The notes beneath the pieces were generated by a model. That model was not told where the DNA came from. It worked only from the letters and a program-made list of their open reading frames with translations, and made no database searches. 64,000 nucleotides of DNA from Phycisphaerales bacterium (GTDB lineage: Bacteria; Planctomycetota; Phycisphaerae; Phycisphaerales; UBA1924). Made by a program: the position numbers and the translations under genes. This document shows, in pieces, positions 50,669 through 59,600 of this stretch. The stretch's first letter is position 1. Each line of letters opens with the position of its first letter. Location of the stretch: the NCBI GenBank assembly GCA_905339235.1, contig CAJPFG010000018.1, forward strand, positions 1 to 64,000, in the 5' to 3' direction.

Positions 50669-51232
50669 ATGGGCATCGAAGCGGCACTCCCTGTTGACGG
50701 ATTCCTCCCGACCCAGTTGCGCCATGTCATGAACTGGGCGCGCCGGAGCAGCCTCTGGCCGATGCCCTTCGCCACCGCCTGCTGCGGCATCGAACTGATG
50801 GCCACCGCCTGCTCTCGCTTCGACCTGGCCCGTTTCGGGGCCGAGGTCATGCGGTTCAGCCCCCGCCAGGCCGACCTGCTGATTGTCGCGGGCCGCATCG
50901 CCGTGAAGATGCTCCCGGTGCTCCAGCGGATCTACGAGCAGATGCCCGAGCCCAAGTGGGTGATCTCCATGGGCGCGTGCGCCAGCACAGGCGGGGTCTT
51001 CGACACCTACGCCGTCGTGCAGGGATGCGACCAATTCATCCCGGTGGATGTGTACGTGCCCGGTTGCCCGCCGCGGCCCGAGCAGTTGATCGAAGGGATC
51101 ATGGCGATCCAGCGCCACATCGATCAGGAAGGCCTCCCGCCGCCGGGCGGCAAGCGGGCCCCGCTGGGGCTCGTGATCCAGCCCACCCACGCGGTGCGCC
51201 CGCAGCCGGTGGGGCTGACGATGGGGTCGTGA
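50669..51232 (+). CDS. nuoB: NADH-quinone oxidoreductase subunit B
   Basis: The 187-residue protein has the ligands of the terminal 4Fe-4S cluster N2: the double Cys in [10 protein letters not shown], Cys in [10 protein letters not shown] and Cys in [11 protein letters not shown]. NuoB passes electrons to the quinone site. GGAG lies 6 nt before the ATG. It is not next to other nuo genes here: the nearest, nuoJKLMN, ends about 15 kb away, so complex I genes are scattered in this genome, unlike the single nuo operon of proteobacteria. Confidence 0.95.
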   Translation: MGIEAALPVDGFLPTQLRHVMNWARRSSLWPMPFATACCGIELMATACSRFDLARFGAEVMRFSPRQADLLIVAGRIAVKMLPVLQRIYEQMPEPKWVISMGACASTGGVFDTYAVVQGCDQFIPVDVYVPGCPPRPEQLIEGIMAIQRHIDQEGLPPPGGKRAPLGLVIQPTHAVRPQPVGLTMGS

Positions 51233-51237
51233 CCGGC

Positions 51238-51366
51238 TCAAGCCCCAGCGCGCGCCGAACCACGGCGATTCACGAGCGCTTCCAGCGCCGCCCGGTCCAA
51301 GTCCGCGCCGAACGCCTGCCGCAGCGTTTGCTCGGCCTCGATGGGAATGTTCAGGCTCAGGCCCAT
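51238..51366 (-). pseudogene. Short UPF0175/antitoxin-like frame, probably truncated
   Basis: The 42-residue minus-strand frame MGLSLNIPIEAEQTLRQAFG continues DLDRAALEALVNRR and stops. It resembles the first half of UPF0175-type small antitoxin-like proteins (strand, then a helix with dl.RaaLEaLa). The second half with its typical EGYRsGkLs segment is absent, so it is either a decayed copy or a micro-protein. TATGCG, a near-consensus element, lies 6 nt upstream of its ATG. Confidence 0.35.
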
Positions 51367-51400
51367 GCCAAACGCATAGGGCGCCGCCCCCGCTGCGCCG

Positions 51401-52282
51401 CTACCGATAGTCCCCGTCATCCCACGCAAAGGGATCCCGCACGCGCTCGGCGCTGACGAGCACCGCGTGGGCATCCATAAAGAGCACGTTCGCGCCGTGT
51501 GCGTGCCGGCCCAGGCCGGCGATCTGCCCGAGCGAGGGGGCGCGCTGTGAGTAGCCCTGCACATGCACCGGCACCCACACGTCGTACCGCGTGGAGAGTT
51601 CGAGATCGTCGGTCGAGCCGTCGGGTGTTGGGCAGGTCTCGCCGGGGAACGGCGCGTCCGACAGGCACGTCAGGTAGAACGTGCCCTCGGGCCGCGCCAC
51701 GCGATGGATCGGCGAGGGCGGCTTTCCGTCGTTGCCCACCGCGTCAGCGGAGCGAAACCGTAGGCCGTTGGCGACGTAGTTGACCCGGTGCTCGTCCCGC
51801 GGCCGCGCCGGGTCGCGGTAGACCGGGCAGCCCGCGAAGCCGTCGCCCACGCCGCCGCTCGCGCTCGTGGCCGAGGCCCGATCGTCGAGCATGGGCCGCA
51901 GGCTGAACGCCCAGGAGATGTTGACGGGGGCGCCGTCGTAGGCGGCGACCTGCGGGCCGCGGGGCCCCTCGCTCGCGCCGCTCTCGCGCGGGATGATGTC
52001 CTTGAAGGTCGTCGCGTAGGTGTTGAGCGCCACGCCGATCTGATGCTGATTGGAAAGGCACGCGGCCTGACGCGCACCGTCTCGCGTGCGGCCCAGGGCC
52101 GGCAGCAGCACGCCCATCAGCACCGCGATGATCGCGATCGCGACGAGCAACTCCACCAGCGTGTACGCCCGCGCGATTGGACCCGAAAGGCCGGTGGTCA
52201 CGGGCTTGCAGTGCGTGCCGGGCCGGACAAGTCGAGTTGGGATGTCTTCGCGGGTCATGCAGTGTGGATTCGTCGCGGCCAA
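51401..52282 (-). CDS. Prepilin-type N-terminal methylation-domain protein (paralogue 1)
   Basis: The 293-residue protein has a type IV pilin-like N-terminus (AYTLVELLVAIAIIAVLMG) after a basic leader, with Glu at position +5, then the planctomycete-type globular domain (AACLSNQHQIGVALNTYATT) and near the end RHAHGANVLFMDAHA, a variant of the H-X9-DG motif. Such proteins are exported by the type II/IV pilus machinery and cleaved by prepilin peptidase; their role is unknown. It is a close paralogue of the next gene (both end WDDGDYR). Start: TTG at 52282 with AAGGAAG upstream, or ATG at 52258. Confidence 0.85.
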   Translation of the reverse strand: MAATNPHCMTREDIPTRLVRPGTHCKPVTTGLSGPIARAYTLVELLVAIAIIAVLMGVLLPALGRTRDGARQAACLSNQHQIGVALNTYATTFKDIIPRESGASEGPRGPQVAAYDGAPVNISWAFSLRPMLDDRASATSASGGVGDGFAGCPVYRDPARPRDEHRVNYVANGLRFRSADAVGNDGKPPSPIHRVARPEGTFYLTCLSDAPFPGETCPTPDGSTDDLELSTRYDVWVPVHVQGYSQRAPSLGQIAGLGRHAHGANVLFMDAHAVLVSAERVRDPFAWDDGDYR

Positions 52283-52300
52283 GGGTCTTCCTTAAGACCC
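52283..52300 (-). promoter_or_regulatory. 7-bp stem-loop containing the ribosome site of paralogue 1
   Basis: GGGTCTT-AAGG-AAGACCC immediately precedes the TTG start on the minus strand and contains the AAGGAAG ribosome site, so folding would hide it. Confidence 0.4.
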
Positions 52301-52425
52301 TCCGAGATGTCCACACCAGTTAAAGCGAATTGTTCACCCATTCACTCACGCGCCTGCCCGGCACAGGGGGAGCGCGGCCGACCGCGCTGCGGCAATGAGC
52401 AACAGCCTTGGAGGTTTGGGCAGGT

Positions 52426-53268
52426 TTACCGGTAGTCGCCGTCGTCCCAGAGTCTGGGGACTACCACCTCATTCGCCGGCACAATCCGGGCGTGAGTGTC
52501 GAGGTACACGACGTTGGCGCCTGTCACGTGTCTTCTCGGCGCGATTCGCTGCGCCTCGGTCGGCGAGTTGGGCGGGCCTGAACCGTCCACGCTGGAGATT
52601 CGCCACATGTCGTAGAAAATGGAAATCCGAAGTTCGTCGTTGCCGGGGGAATAGTTGTTTCCCCAGCGGAAGCCGTTCGGATCGTCGGTGAAGCAGGTGA
52701 TGTAGGCGGTCTGCGATGGACGGATGTACCTGAACATGCGGGTTGGAGGCTTTGACTCGTTGGTCGCAACCGCCTGCCCGCCGATCCAACGGAATCGCAA
52801 ACCGTTGTTTACGTAGTGGATGTTGTGCGGGTCCTTCGGCCGCGCCGGATCCCGGAACGCGAAGCAATCGCGGAACTGATCGTCGAGTCCACAGTCGCCC
52901 TGACTGGAAACCGCGCGGCCATCGACAAAGGGCCGCAGGCTAAACGGCCAGGAAATATTGAACTGAGCGCGGTTGGTGTTCGAGATGAACCACGCCGGGA
53001 CTTGGGGCCTTCCACCGTTCAGCGTTTCGCTCACACCTGACTCGCGCGGTGTGAACTCCTTGTAAGACTCCGAGTACAGGCCGAGCGCCATGCCGATCTG
53101 GCTCTGATTCGACAAGCACACCGCCTGCCGTCCCGCGGCTCTGGCCTTTCCCAATGCCGGGAGCAGAATGCCGATCAGCAGCGCGATGATCGCGATCACG
53201 ATCAGCAGTTCGATCAGCGTAAAGCCGCGCGAACCGACAGCGTTCCGAGAGGTGCAGTCACGGAGCAT
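52426..53268 (-). CDS. Prepilin-type N-terminal methylation-domain protein (paralogue 2)
   Basis: The 280-residue protein has the classic [21 protein letters not shown]-terminus preceded by a short basic leader, and the conserved [20 protein letters not shown]. The globular domain aligns with paralogue 1 over its length ([10 protein letters not shown] / [21 protein letters not shown] / [21 protein letters not shown] / NYVANGLRFR). The H-X9-DG position reads [17 protein letters not shown]. It lies 143 bp upstream of paralogue 1 in the same direction, a tandem duplication. A sigma70-like promoter (TGGACA, 17 nt, TAGGTT) ends 6 nt before the ATG, so it appears leaderless. Confidence 0.88.
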   Translation of the reverse strand: MLRDCTSRNAVGSRGFTLIELLIVIAIIALLIGILLPALGKARAAGRQAVCLSNQSQIGMALGLYSESYKEFTPRESGVSETLNGGRPQVPAWFISNTNRAQFNISWPFSLRPFVDGRAVSSQGDCGLDDQFRDCFAFRDPARPKDPHNIHYVNNGLRFRWIGGQAVATNESKPPTRMFRYIRPSQTAYITCFTDDPNGFRWGNNYSPGNDELRISIFYDMWRISSVDGSGPPNSPTEAQRIAPRRHVTGANVVYLDTHARIVPANEVVVPRLWDDGDYR

Positions 53269-53274
53269 GACAGT

Positions 53275-53303
53275 AACCTAACGCATTTCCGGTGTCTTGT
53301 CCA
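53275..53303 (-). promoter_or_regulatory. Leaderless promoter of prepilin paralogue 2 (TGGACA-17-TAGGTT)
   Basis: On the minus strand TGGACA, a 17-nt spacer and TAGGTT are followed by 6 nt (actgtc) and the ATG. It is the best complete -35/-10 pair among the leaderless starts in the window. Confidence 0.6.
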
Positions 53304-53514
53304 GAGAGTCGCAGGGAATCCACAAGCCCCGGTTCCTTGCAGAATTCTGCGAAATTTCGCCCGTGCTGCCCCTTTCCCCGGGGGGCGATAGTCGCGGCAG
53401 ATTCTCGAGAAGAATGGTTCGTGTGCGAGGTGGAAAGCAGCCCGAACCGCCGCCCCAATCACGGCGAGCGCCGCGGCGAATAGGGCTTCGCCATCACCAA
53501 GTGGATGTGGGATT

Positions 53515-53531
53515 GGCCGCGCAGCGCGGCC
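53515..53531. other. GC-rich hairpin after rpmH
   Basis: GGCCGCGCAGCGCGGCC is a 7-bp inverted repeat 7 bp beyond the rpmH stop. It lacks a T-run, so termination would be inefficient or Rho-assisted. The rest of 53,304-53,514 holds nothing I recognise; no rnpA follows rpmH. Confidence 0.4.
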
Positions 53532-53538
53532 GCGACGC

Positions 53539-53685
53539 CTACTTGTCCGCGGTGTTCAGCGACCGGCCGGCGCGACGCTTTCGGTTGATCATCTTGCGGC
53601 CGTTGGTCGTCTTCATGCGGGCGCGAAACCCGATCGAACGCTTGCGCTTGATGCGGCTGGTGCGCTTTGGATAATGCGTGGACAT
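53539..53685 (-). CDS. rpmH: 50S ribosomal protein L34
   Basis: The 48-residue protein MSTHYPKRTSRIKRKRSIGF continues RARMKTTNGRKMINRKRRAG, matching L34 throughout (normally 44-47 residues; the first residues are a planctomycete-like variant of MKRTyQPs). GGAG lies 8 nt before the ATG at 53685. In most bacteria rpmH is followed by rnpA (RNase P protein); here no rnpA frame follows, so the usual rpmH-rnpA pair is broken. Confidence 0.95.
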   Translation of the reverse strand: MSTHYPKRTSRIKRKRSIGFRARMKTTNGRKMINRKRRAGRSLNTADK

Positions 53686-53858
53686 GGGACTAATCTCCGT
53701 CTTCGCGATCGCACGCTCAACCGCTCCTCGGCCGGAAAAGACCCGGTCCGGGGTTTGCAAGACTCGTGGATCAGAGCCTCGATATTAGGCACGCGCCCGG
53801 CTGCCAGGTGCCAAATGGCGAACAAAACCCCGGCAAAGCGGCCGGGTGGGTCGGTCGG

Positions 53859-53864
53859 TAGACT
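53859..53864 (+). promoter_or_regulatory. Candidate -10 element TAGACT for rnc
   Basis: TAGACT lies 78 nt before the rnc start, giving a leader of about 70 nt. Confidence 0.3.
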
Positions 53865-53942
53865 AGGTGATCGCAATGTTGCGGGGTTCACGGGCCGCCG
53901 GCTTTCGGCAGATATGGGACACTGAATCGGGATTCGTCGCGC

Positions 53943-54671
53943 ATGGATTCGGACAGGCGCCACAACGCCGAGTTTGTTCTCGGATATCACTTCCGCGATC
54001 CCGCGCTCCTCGAGCGGGCGCTCACGCACACCTCCACGACCGACAACGGTCTGGCGAGCAACGAGCGCCTCGAGTTCCTGGGCGACGCCGTGCTGGGCAT
54101 GATCGTCTGCGAACTCATCTACACGCGCTTTCCCAGTCTTCGCGAAGGCGAGATGACCAAGATCAAGTCGGCCGTGGTCTCTCGTGACACCTGCGCCCAC
54201 ATCGCCCGCGACCTGGGGCTGGAGAACCTTCTCATGCTCGGCAAGGGCATGCAGACCAACGGCACGCTGCCCCCCTCGCTCTCCGCGTGCGCGCTCGAAT
54301 CGGTCATCGGCGCGATCTACCTCGACGCGGGGTGGGCCCGGGCCAGCGAGTTCGTCCGAACGCTCGTCGAGCCCATCATCGAGCGCTCCGCCCTCTCGGG
54401 GCACCAGGAAAACTTCAAGAGCGTGCTCCAGCAATACGCCCAGCAGCACTTCAACCGCACGCCCAACTACCGCGTGCTCGATGAGCAGGGCCCGGACCAC
54501 GCCAAGTGCTTCAAGGTGCGCGTCGAGATCGGCGGGCGGTGCTTCGAGCCGTGCTGGGGCCAGACCAAGAAGAAGGCCGAGCAGTTGTCCGCGCTCGCCA
54601 CCCTCCGCGATCTCGGGCTGGTTCGCGAGAAAGAGGGCGGGGAACTCGTCATCGAAATCCCCGCCGAGTGA
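53943..54671 (+). CDS. rnc: Ribonuclease III
   Basis: The 242-residue protein has the RNase III signature NERLEFLGDAVLGM (catalytic Glu/Asp), the second metal-binding cluster ESVIGAIYLDAGW and a C-terminal double-stranded RNA-binding domain (NFKSVLQQYAQQHF...KKKAEQLSALATLRDLG). It processes rRNA precursors and structured RNAs. Length and motifs are normal. Convergent with the endonuclease-like lipoprotein gene, 10 bp apart. Confidence 0.96.
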   Translation: MDSDRRHNAEFVLGYHFRDPALLERALTHTSTTDNGLASNERLEFLGDAVLGMIVCELIYTRFPSLREGEMTKIKSAVVSRDTCAHIARDLGLENLLMLGKGMQTNGTLPPSLSACALESVIGAIYLDAGWARASEFVRTLVEPIIERSALSGHQENFKSVLQQYAQQHFNRTPNYRVLDEQGPDHAKCFKVRVEIGGRCFEPCWGQTKKKAEQLSALATLRDLGLVREKEGGELVIEIPAE

Positions 54672-54681
54672 TACGACGCTT

Positions 54682-56157
54682 TCACCTCAGCGGCCGCAGG
54701 TCCACGACGACGGGCAGGTGGTCGCTCGCGGCGCTGTCCTCGGGCCGCAGGCCCAGCGTGGCCAGCGAACGGTCCGACAACCGCGCCGCGTCGAATACGA
54801 AGGCGCTGGAACCGTCGGCCGTGGAATCGCTGAACATCACGTAGTCCAGCCGTCCCGGCGGGAAGTCGGTCTTCGGGTCCCGCCAGGTGCTGTACGCCAG
54901 GTCGCCCAGCACGAGCGCATCCGCGATGTCCAAATCCGATCCGTCAACATCCAGGCCCGCGCGGAGAAGGTCCAGCGGCGGACGTGAGCCGACCAGGTTC
55001 AAATCGCCCGAGATAACCCGCAGCGACAGATCCCTGGCGCCCATCGAGGCCCGGAGCAGCGCGTTGATCGCCTTGGCTTCCGCCATCCGCTGACGATCCT
55101 CCGGGCTGTCCTTCGATCCACAGCATTTGAGGTGGGTCGAACCGGCGAGAATGTCACCCACCGGCGACCTCACCACGCCCGCGACGAAGCGCACCGGCTT
55201 CTGCCCACGCTCGCCTCCCGTCGAGAGCCCCGCGGCCCCGAATGGCTCGATCGGGAACCGGCTCGCCACCAGCACGCCGCCGCCGGTGGAAAGGTCGCCC
55301 TCGCTCTTGCGAACGCTCCACCCCGTCATCCCCGCCGCCTCAAACCACGCGATCACCGTGCTTTCGTCGCCTTCCTCCCACTCCTGCATCAGCACGATGT
55401 CGGGCTCCAGCGCCGCCAGGATTCGCCGGAACGGCTCGGGGTTCGACACCGGTGAACTCCGCTCGATGTTCCACGAAATCACCCGAACCCCGTCGCCAGG
55501 CTTCGCGGGCGGAAGCGTCGGGGCGCCCCCTTCGCCGGATATCTCCTGATCGAACACAACCCGGAACGGATCCGCCCACGCATCGACCTCGCCGTCGGCA
55601 CCGAGCACCGCCACGACTCCCGCGGCCGCGCCCGTTCCCCCCATCCCCTTGCTCGGCAAGGCGGCTCCCCGCGGTGATCGCGAAAGTCTCACCTCGTACC
55701 AACTCGAGGCATACGTCGGCGAAACGGCGAAGTCGAAATCCGCCGGCTTGTGCTGCGTGCGGACGCCGTCCTGATCGGTCGTTAAGATGGTCGCCCCGCG
55801 GCCCGGCCTGCCGTCGTCCCGGCGCGGCGATAACTGCACTTCCACGTCGATGCCCATCCCCGCGAGCGGGCCCTCGGGGCGGGATACTCCGGTCGTGGGA
55901 TCGGCGTCGGTGTCGAGAAAAACGGCGACCGGCCTGGGGCTGGATTGCAGCGAGTATTGCTCACCATCGACCGTGAATCGCAGGTACAGGAACCGCGAGT
56001 CGCACGTCGCGGCCGCGCCTTCGCGCCACTCCCCGATGTCCCCATCAAGCACGATGCCCCGGCCGCGCGGCTCTCCGCCCGCGACACAGCCGGCCAGCGT
56101 GGCCGCGAGAGTCAGCCCGGAAACCAGGAGCAAGCGAGAGGCATGGATGTTCGGCAT
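54682..56157 (-). CDS. Lipoprotein of the endonuclease/exonuclease/phosphatase superfamily
   Basis: The 491-residue precursor has a lipoprotein signal ending LAATLAGC, an N-terminal beta-rich domain of about 200 residues (LDGDIGEWREGAAATCDSRF... resembling a CBM9-type domain), and a C-terminal EEP domain with VISWNIERS, IVLMQEWEE, STHLKC, VISGDLNLV, GRLDYVMFS and SDHLPVVVD. The EEP fold cleaves phosphodiester or phosphomonoester bonds; all catalytic Asn/Asp/His/Glu are present. As a lipoprotein it would act at the cell surface or periplasm, perhaps on extracellular DNA or phospholipid headgroups. Confidence 0.88.
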   Translation of the reverse strand: MPNIHASRLLLVSGLTLAATLAGCVAGGEPRGRGIVLDGDIGEWREGAAATCDSRFLYLRFTVDGEQYSLQSSPRPVAVFLDTDADPTTGVSRPEGPLAGMGIDVEVQLSPRRDDGRPGRGATILTTDQDGVRTQHKPADFDFAVSPTYASSWYEVRLSRSPRGAALPSKGMGGTGAAAGVVAVLGADGEVDAWADPFRVVFDQEISGEGGAPTLPPAKPGDGVRVISWNIERSSPVSNPEPFRRILAALEPDIVLMQEWEEGDESTVIAWFEAAGMTGWSVRKSEGDLSTGGGVLVASRFPIEPFGAAGLSTGGERGQKPVRFVAGVVRSPVGDILAGSTHLKCCGSKDSPEDRQRMAEAKAINALLRASMGARDLSLRVISGDLNLVGSRPPLDLLRAGLDVDGSDLDIADALVLGDLAYSTWRDPKTDFPPGRLDYVMFSDSTADGSSAFVFDAARLSDRSLATLGLRPEDSAASDHLPVVVDLRPLR

Positions 56158-56199
56158 AGACCCGAACTATCGCCGATCCGGGGCCCGCGGGCAAGTCGA

Positions 56200-56898
56200 T
56201 CAGACCTGTGAACGGCGCCTTCTCGAGAGGAGCAGCGGCAGGCCGATTCCCATCAAGGCCGCGGCGCCGGGCGCAGGGACTGCCGAGAACATCAGGTCAT
56301 CCAGGATCGCCATCTGCTTGGTGACCTCAACCCGGGCGATGTCCACGTCCGCGGCGTAGCCCATGAATCCGTAGTCGGCGGTAGTATTGGGGATCTCGAT
56401 GGTGCCGTCCACGAAGACGCCGCCGAAGACCAGTTCGGCCACCAGGTTGTTACCCGCGTCGAAGGCCCGCATCGTCACCGGGCCCGCCGTGCGGTTGTTC
56501 GCGACGAACATGCCGAACGACTTCACGGGAACGTTGAACGTGAACGCGAAGGCGTTGATGAAACTGGAGGGGATCGCGTTGGCGGGCGAGCCGCCGATCA
56601 TCTGGGCGGCGTCGAACGCGGCGTTCCCGTCGTTGACCCAGCGCACCTGGGTGACAAAGTCAACGCCGAGGTTTGAATAGGCGTTCAGGGGCATGACTTG
56701 CGTCTGGCCCTGAATCAGGTTGATCGGAGAGCCCGCGCCATCGGACTCGAAGTTGATGCTGGTATGCGGAAGGCTCGTGAAGAACGCGGAATCCGTGATG
56801 ATTCCCGCCTGAGCAGTGCCGGCCATGGCGAGTGCGAGCGAAGCGATACCCAAGCGAAGGGCGCAAGCCCCTCGCCCACAAAGGGCGTGCCGATCCAT
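56200..56898 (-). CDS. PEP-CTERM-like exosortase substrate
   Basis: The 232-residue protein has a signal peptide (LRLGIASLALAMAGTAQA) and the C-terminal tripartite tail VPAPGAAALMGIGLPLLLSR followed by RRRSQV: a PEP-like VPAPG, a hydrophobic helix and an Arg cluster. Such tails are cut by exosortases before surface attachment. The body (FAFTFNVPVKSFGMFVANNR, VTMRAFDAGNNLV) is a lectin-like beta sandwich as in many PEP-CTERM proteins. GGGGAGG lies 3 nt before the ATG. No exosortase gene is in the window. Confidence 0.88.
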   Translation of the reverse strand: MDRHALCGRGACALRLGIASLALAMAGTAQAGIITDSAFFTSLPHTSINFESDGAGSPINLIQGQTQVMPLNAYSNLGVDFVTQVRWVNDGNAAFDAAQMIGGSPANAIPSSFINAFAFTFNVPVKSFGMFVANNRTAGPVTMRAFDAGNNLVAELVFGGVFVDGTIEIPNTTADYGFMGYAADVDIARVEVTKQMAILDDLMFSAVPAPGAAALMGIGLPLLLSRRRRSQV

Positions 56899-57092
56899 GA
56901 TCCTCCCCTTTCATCTCTTCACGATTGTCAGCAACACACCGGGAAGAGCCTCCGGCTGGCGCTACGACGCGCTCGGGCAGGCGGTTCCCCGTTGTGTTCC
57001 ACTGGAAAGATGCGCCACGCCCGGCAGAATGCAAGCCGCGGGGATCACTGACTTGGAGTGACGCGTCGGACGCGCGGGCTGTGGCGGTTTCG

Positions 57093-57110
57093 CGGCCCCC
57101 AGAGGGGCCG
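57093..57110. terminator. Hairpin beyond the small lipoprotein gene
   Basis: cggccccc-aga-ggggccg; on the minus strand it lies 66 nt after the stop of the gene at 57176 and is followed by an A/T-poor stretch, so termination is uncertain. Together with the upstream region of the PEP-CTERM-like gene this accounts for 56,899-57,175. Confidence 0.4.
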
Positions 57111-57175
57111 AAAACGTGAGCCGTCGGCGTTTTTCTCGCTTACTCGGAGTACACGGTCTCGAATGGGTCCGGCGG

Positions 57176-57427
57176 TTAGTCCCCGAGGTCGATCGGCATC
57201 GACTCGGGCACCGCCGTTACCGCCACTTCCGTGTTCGTGGCGCGGGCAGCAATGATGAGGTCGTTCAGATACACCCGCTGGCCCAGCGAGTCACCCGCGC
57301 CAAGGGAAAGTACAGGCGCGTCGGCCCGCAACAACCCGGGCGATGCCTGCGCTCGTTTTGCGCTCGCACAACCCGTAAGCATGCCAGCGGCCGCGACCAT
57401 GACGATGAGTGCCCTGCGATCAAACAT
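57176..57427 (-). CDS. Small lipoprotein
   Basis: The 83-residue precursor starts MFDRRALIVMVAAAGMLTGC, a lipoprotein signal. GGGAGG lies 5 nt before the ATG at 57427, which decides the start over a longer frame. The mature part includes LSLGAGDSLGQRVYLNDLII. Function unknown. It is divergent from tpsB. Confidence 0.7.
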   Translation of the reverse strand: MFDRRALIVMVAAAGMLTGCASAKRAQASPGLLRADAPVLSLGAGDSLGQRVYLNDLIIAARATNTEVAVTAVPESMPIDLGD

Positions 57428-57588
57428 CCAAACCTCCCGGACAGCACGAGGCCCGTAACAAGCATCGTCGAATTCCTGGCGCGACTGCACCAGTGTCACC
57501 CCCCGACGAGCCGATTCCGTTACAGCGTACTAGACCGCTATCGGACGCTGCAATCCCATTCAGAATCCGAACAGATTGGGGATCCTTC

Positions 57589-59517
57589 ATGTTGGCGACC
57601 ACACTCATGCGCCGTTGGACTGCGTCAACTGTCTCGCGCGCGCTCATGGCAGTCTGCGGGCTGCCCTTTGCCATGCCCGCGGCGATGGCGCAGGACGCCG
57701 CGCCCGGCTCCCAGCCCGTCACGGAGGCCGGAAGCCACCGGGTTTCGTCCGTCGTCGTGATGTTCGTACGAGAGAATCCGGGACACCCTCCTGCGGATTC
57801 GCTGCTCGACGCGGTAGTGCAGGTGACGCAAACCCCCGGCGGGTTTGCGCCGGCCGCGCCCGGCGAAGGCGGCGTCGCGCTCCGCCTGCGCGACATCGCC
57901 GTGACTCCCGAGGCCCGGTTTACCGACGCCGGACTCGCGGCGCTCTCCCCCGCGGTTGTGCAGCGCATGCGTGGACTGGGGTTCGTGGGCGTCTACGTCA
58001 TGCCGGATCCCGCGCAGTTCGGTGTTGTGGACGGCCGCGTGGTTGATACCCGCGCCGAGGGCGACACGTCACTGATCCTCCAGGTCACCACGGGCGTGGT
58101 CACCGAGGTCCGAACGATGGCGCTCGGCGAGCGCGTACCCGCGGACCAGACCCTCGACAATCCGCTTCACAAGCGGATCCGGGACAAGTCCCCCGTGCAG
58201 CCCTATGCCGCGGGCTCGGACCGGCGCGAGGACCTCCTGCGTCGCGACGAGATTGACAACTACGCCTTCCGCCTCAGCCGCTTTGACTGGCGGCGGGTGG
58301 ATGTGTCGGTGGCCGCGCCCGGCGATCAGCCGGGGGCCGTGACGCTGGACTACGTCGTGACGGAGAACCGCCCGTGGCTGCTCTTCGCCCAGTTCTCCAA
58401 CACCGGCTCGGCCAGCAGCGACTCGTGGCGCGAGCACTTCGGCTTCATTCATAACGACCTGACGAACCACGACGACGTCCTGACGCTGGACTACCAGACC
58501 GCCAACTTCAGGGACGTCCATGCCCTGTACGGAGCGTACGAGCGGCCGTTTTCCTTCAGCGACCGCCTGCGCTGGAAGGTCCACGGCTCGTGGTACAAGT
58601 ACATCGCCTCGGACCTGGGCTTTCCCGATGCCGACTTTCGCGGAGACGGCTGGTTCGCCGGCGGCGAACTCAAGTGGAACTTCTTCCAGCACCGTGATCT
58701 CTTCCTGGACCTGATCACCGGCATCCGCTTTGAGAACGTCCACGTGGAGAACGAACTCGCGGCGGTCGAAGGGGAGACGGATCTGCTTGTTCCCTCCGTC
58801 GCCCTGCGGCTCGAGCGGCACCGCGACGCGTCACGCCTGGATGCGCAGGTGGGGCTGGACTTCAACTGGGCCTCCGCCGCGGGCACCGACGAGGACCTCG
58901 ACGCCCTGGGGCGCGTGGACGCGGACGACAACTACGCGGTTTTCCGCGGCGAAGTGGTGCACTCGTTCTACCTGGACCCGATCTTCCGCAAAGATCCCGA
59001 GCACGCCAAGGGCCTGGCGCACGAGATCCTGTGGTCGGTGAAGGGCCAGCACGCGCTGGGAAACCGGCTGATCCCCAACGAGGAGCAGGTCGCCGGCGGC
59101 CTTTACACCGTCCGTGGCTATCCGCACGCGATTGTCGCGGGTGACAACGCGATACTGGGGTCTGTTGAATACCGCTTCCACCTGCCGCGAGCGCTCGAGC
59201 CGCGCGTCGATCCCGGTTCCTTCGCGGGCAAACCCTTCCGGTGGCGCCCGCAGTACGCGTACGGGCCGACCGACTGGGACTTGGTCCTGAAAGCGTTCGT
59301 AGACGCCGCAAGGGTGACGAACACCGACCGCCAGGCCTTCGAGGTGGACCACACCCTGCTTGGGGCGGGCGTGGGGGCGGAGTTTTCGCTTACCAGACGT
59401 TTCAGCGTGAGGACCGACCTTGGTTTCGCGTTAAAGGAACTGGAGGACGAAACTGGCGAAAGTATGGTTGATGCCGGACATGCCGAGTTGCACATCGTGA
59501 TCACGCTGGTCTATTGA
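57589..59517 (+). CDS. Two-partner secretion outer-membrane transporter TpsB (ShlB/FhaC family)
   Basis: The 642-residue precursor has a signal peptide ending AMPAAMAQDA, POTRA-like domains (for example DTSLILQVTTGVVTEVRTMA; DYVVTENRPWLLFAQFSNTG) and a C-terminal 16-strand barrel with the hallmark TVRGYPHAIVAGDNAILGS motif (VRGY on loop L6). It would export the protein encoded next to it across the outer membrane. The ATG at 57589 gives the signal peptide; GGGGA lies 6 nt upstream. tpsA starts 83 bp later in the same direction. Confidence 0.93.
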   Translation: MLATTLMRRWTASTVSRALMAVCGLPFAMPAAMAQDAAPGSQPVTEAGSHRVSSVVVMFVRENPGHPPADSLLDAVVQVTQTPGGFAPAAPGEGGVALRLRDIAVTPEARFTDAGLAALSPAVVQRMRGLGFVGVYVMPDPAQFGVVDGRVVDTRAEGDTSLILQVTTGVVTEVRTMALGERVPADQTLDNPLHKRIRDKSPVQPYAAGSDRREDLLRRDEIDNYAFRLSRFDWRRVDVSVAAPGDQPGAVTLDYVVTENRPWLLFAQFSNTGSASSDSWREHFGFIHNDLTNHDDVLTLDYQTANFRDVHALYGAYERPFSFSDRLRWKVHGSWYKYIASDLGFPDADFRGDGWFAGGELKWNFFQHRDLFLDLITGIRFENVHVENELAAVEGETDLLVPSVALRLERHRDASRLDAQVGLDFNWASAAGTDEDLDALGRVDADDNYAVFRGEVVHSFYLDPIFRKDPEHAKGLAHEILWSVKGQHALGNRLIPNEEQVAGGLYTVRGYPHAIVAGDNAILGSVEYRFHLPRALEPRVDPGSFAGKPFRWRPQYAYGPTDWDLVLKAFVDAARVTNTDRQAFEVDHTLLGAGVGAEFSLTRRFSVRTDLGFALKELEDETGESMVDAGHAELHIVITLVY

Positions 59518-59600
59518 CCGCTTTCCTGGTGTGGCGAGCGCCGTGGGGTACCTTGAGAGGTAGCCGCACCCCCAGGTGCGTCGTCACGGAGGAAGTAAAG

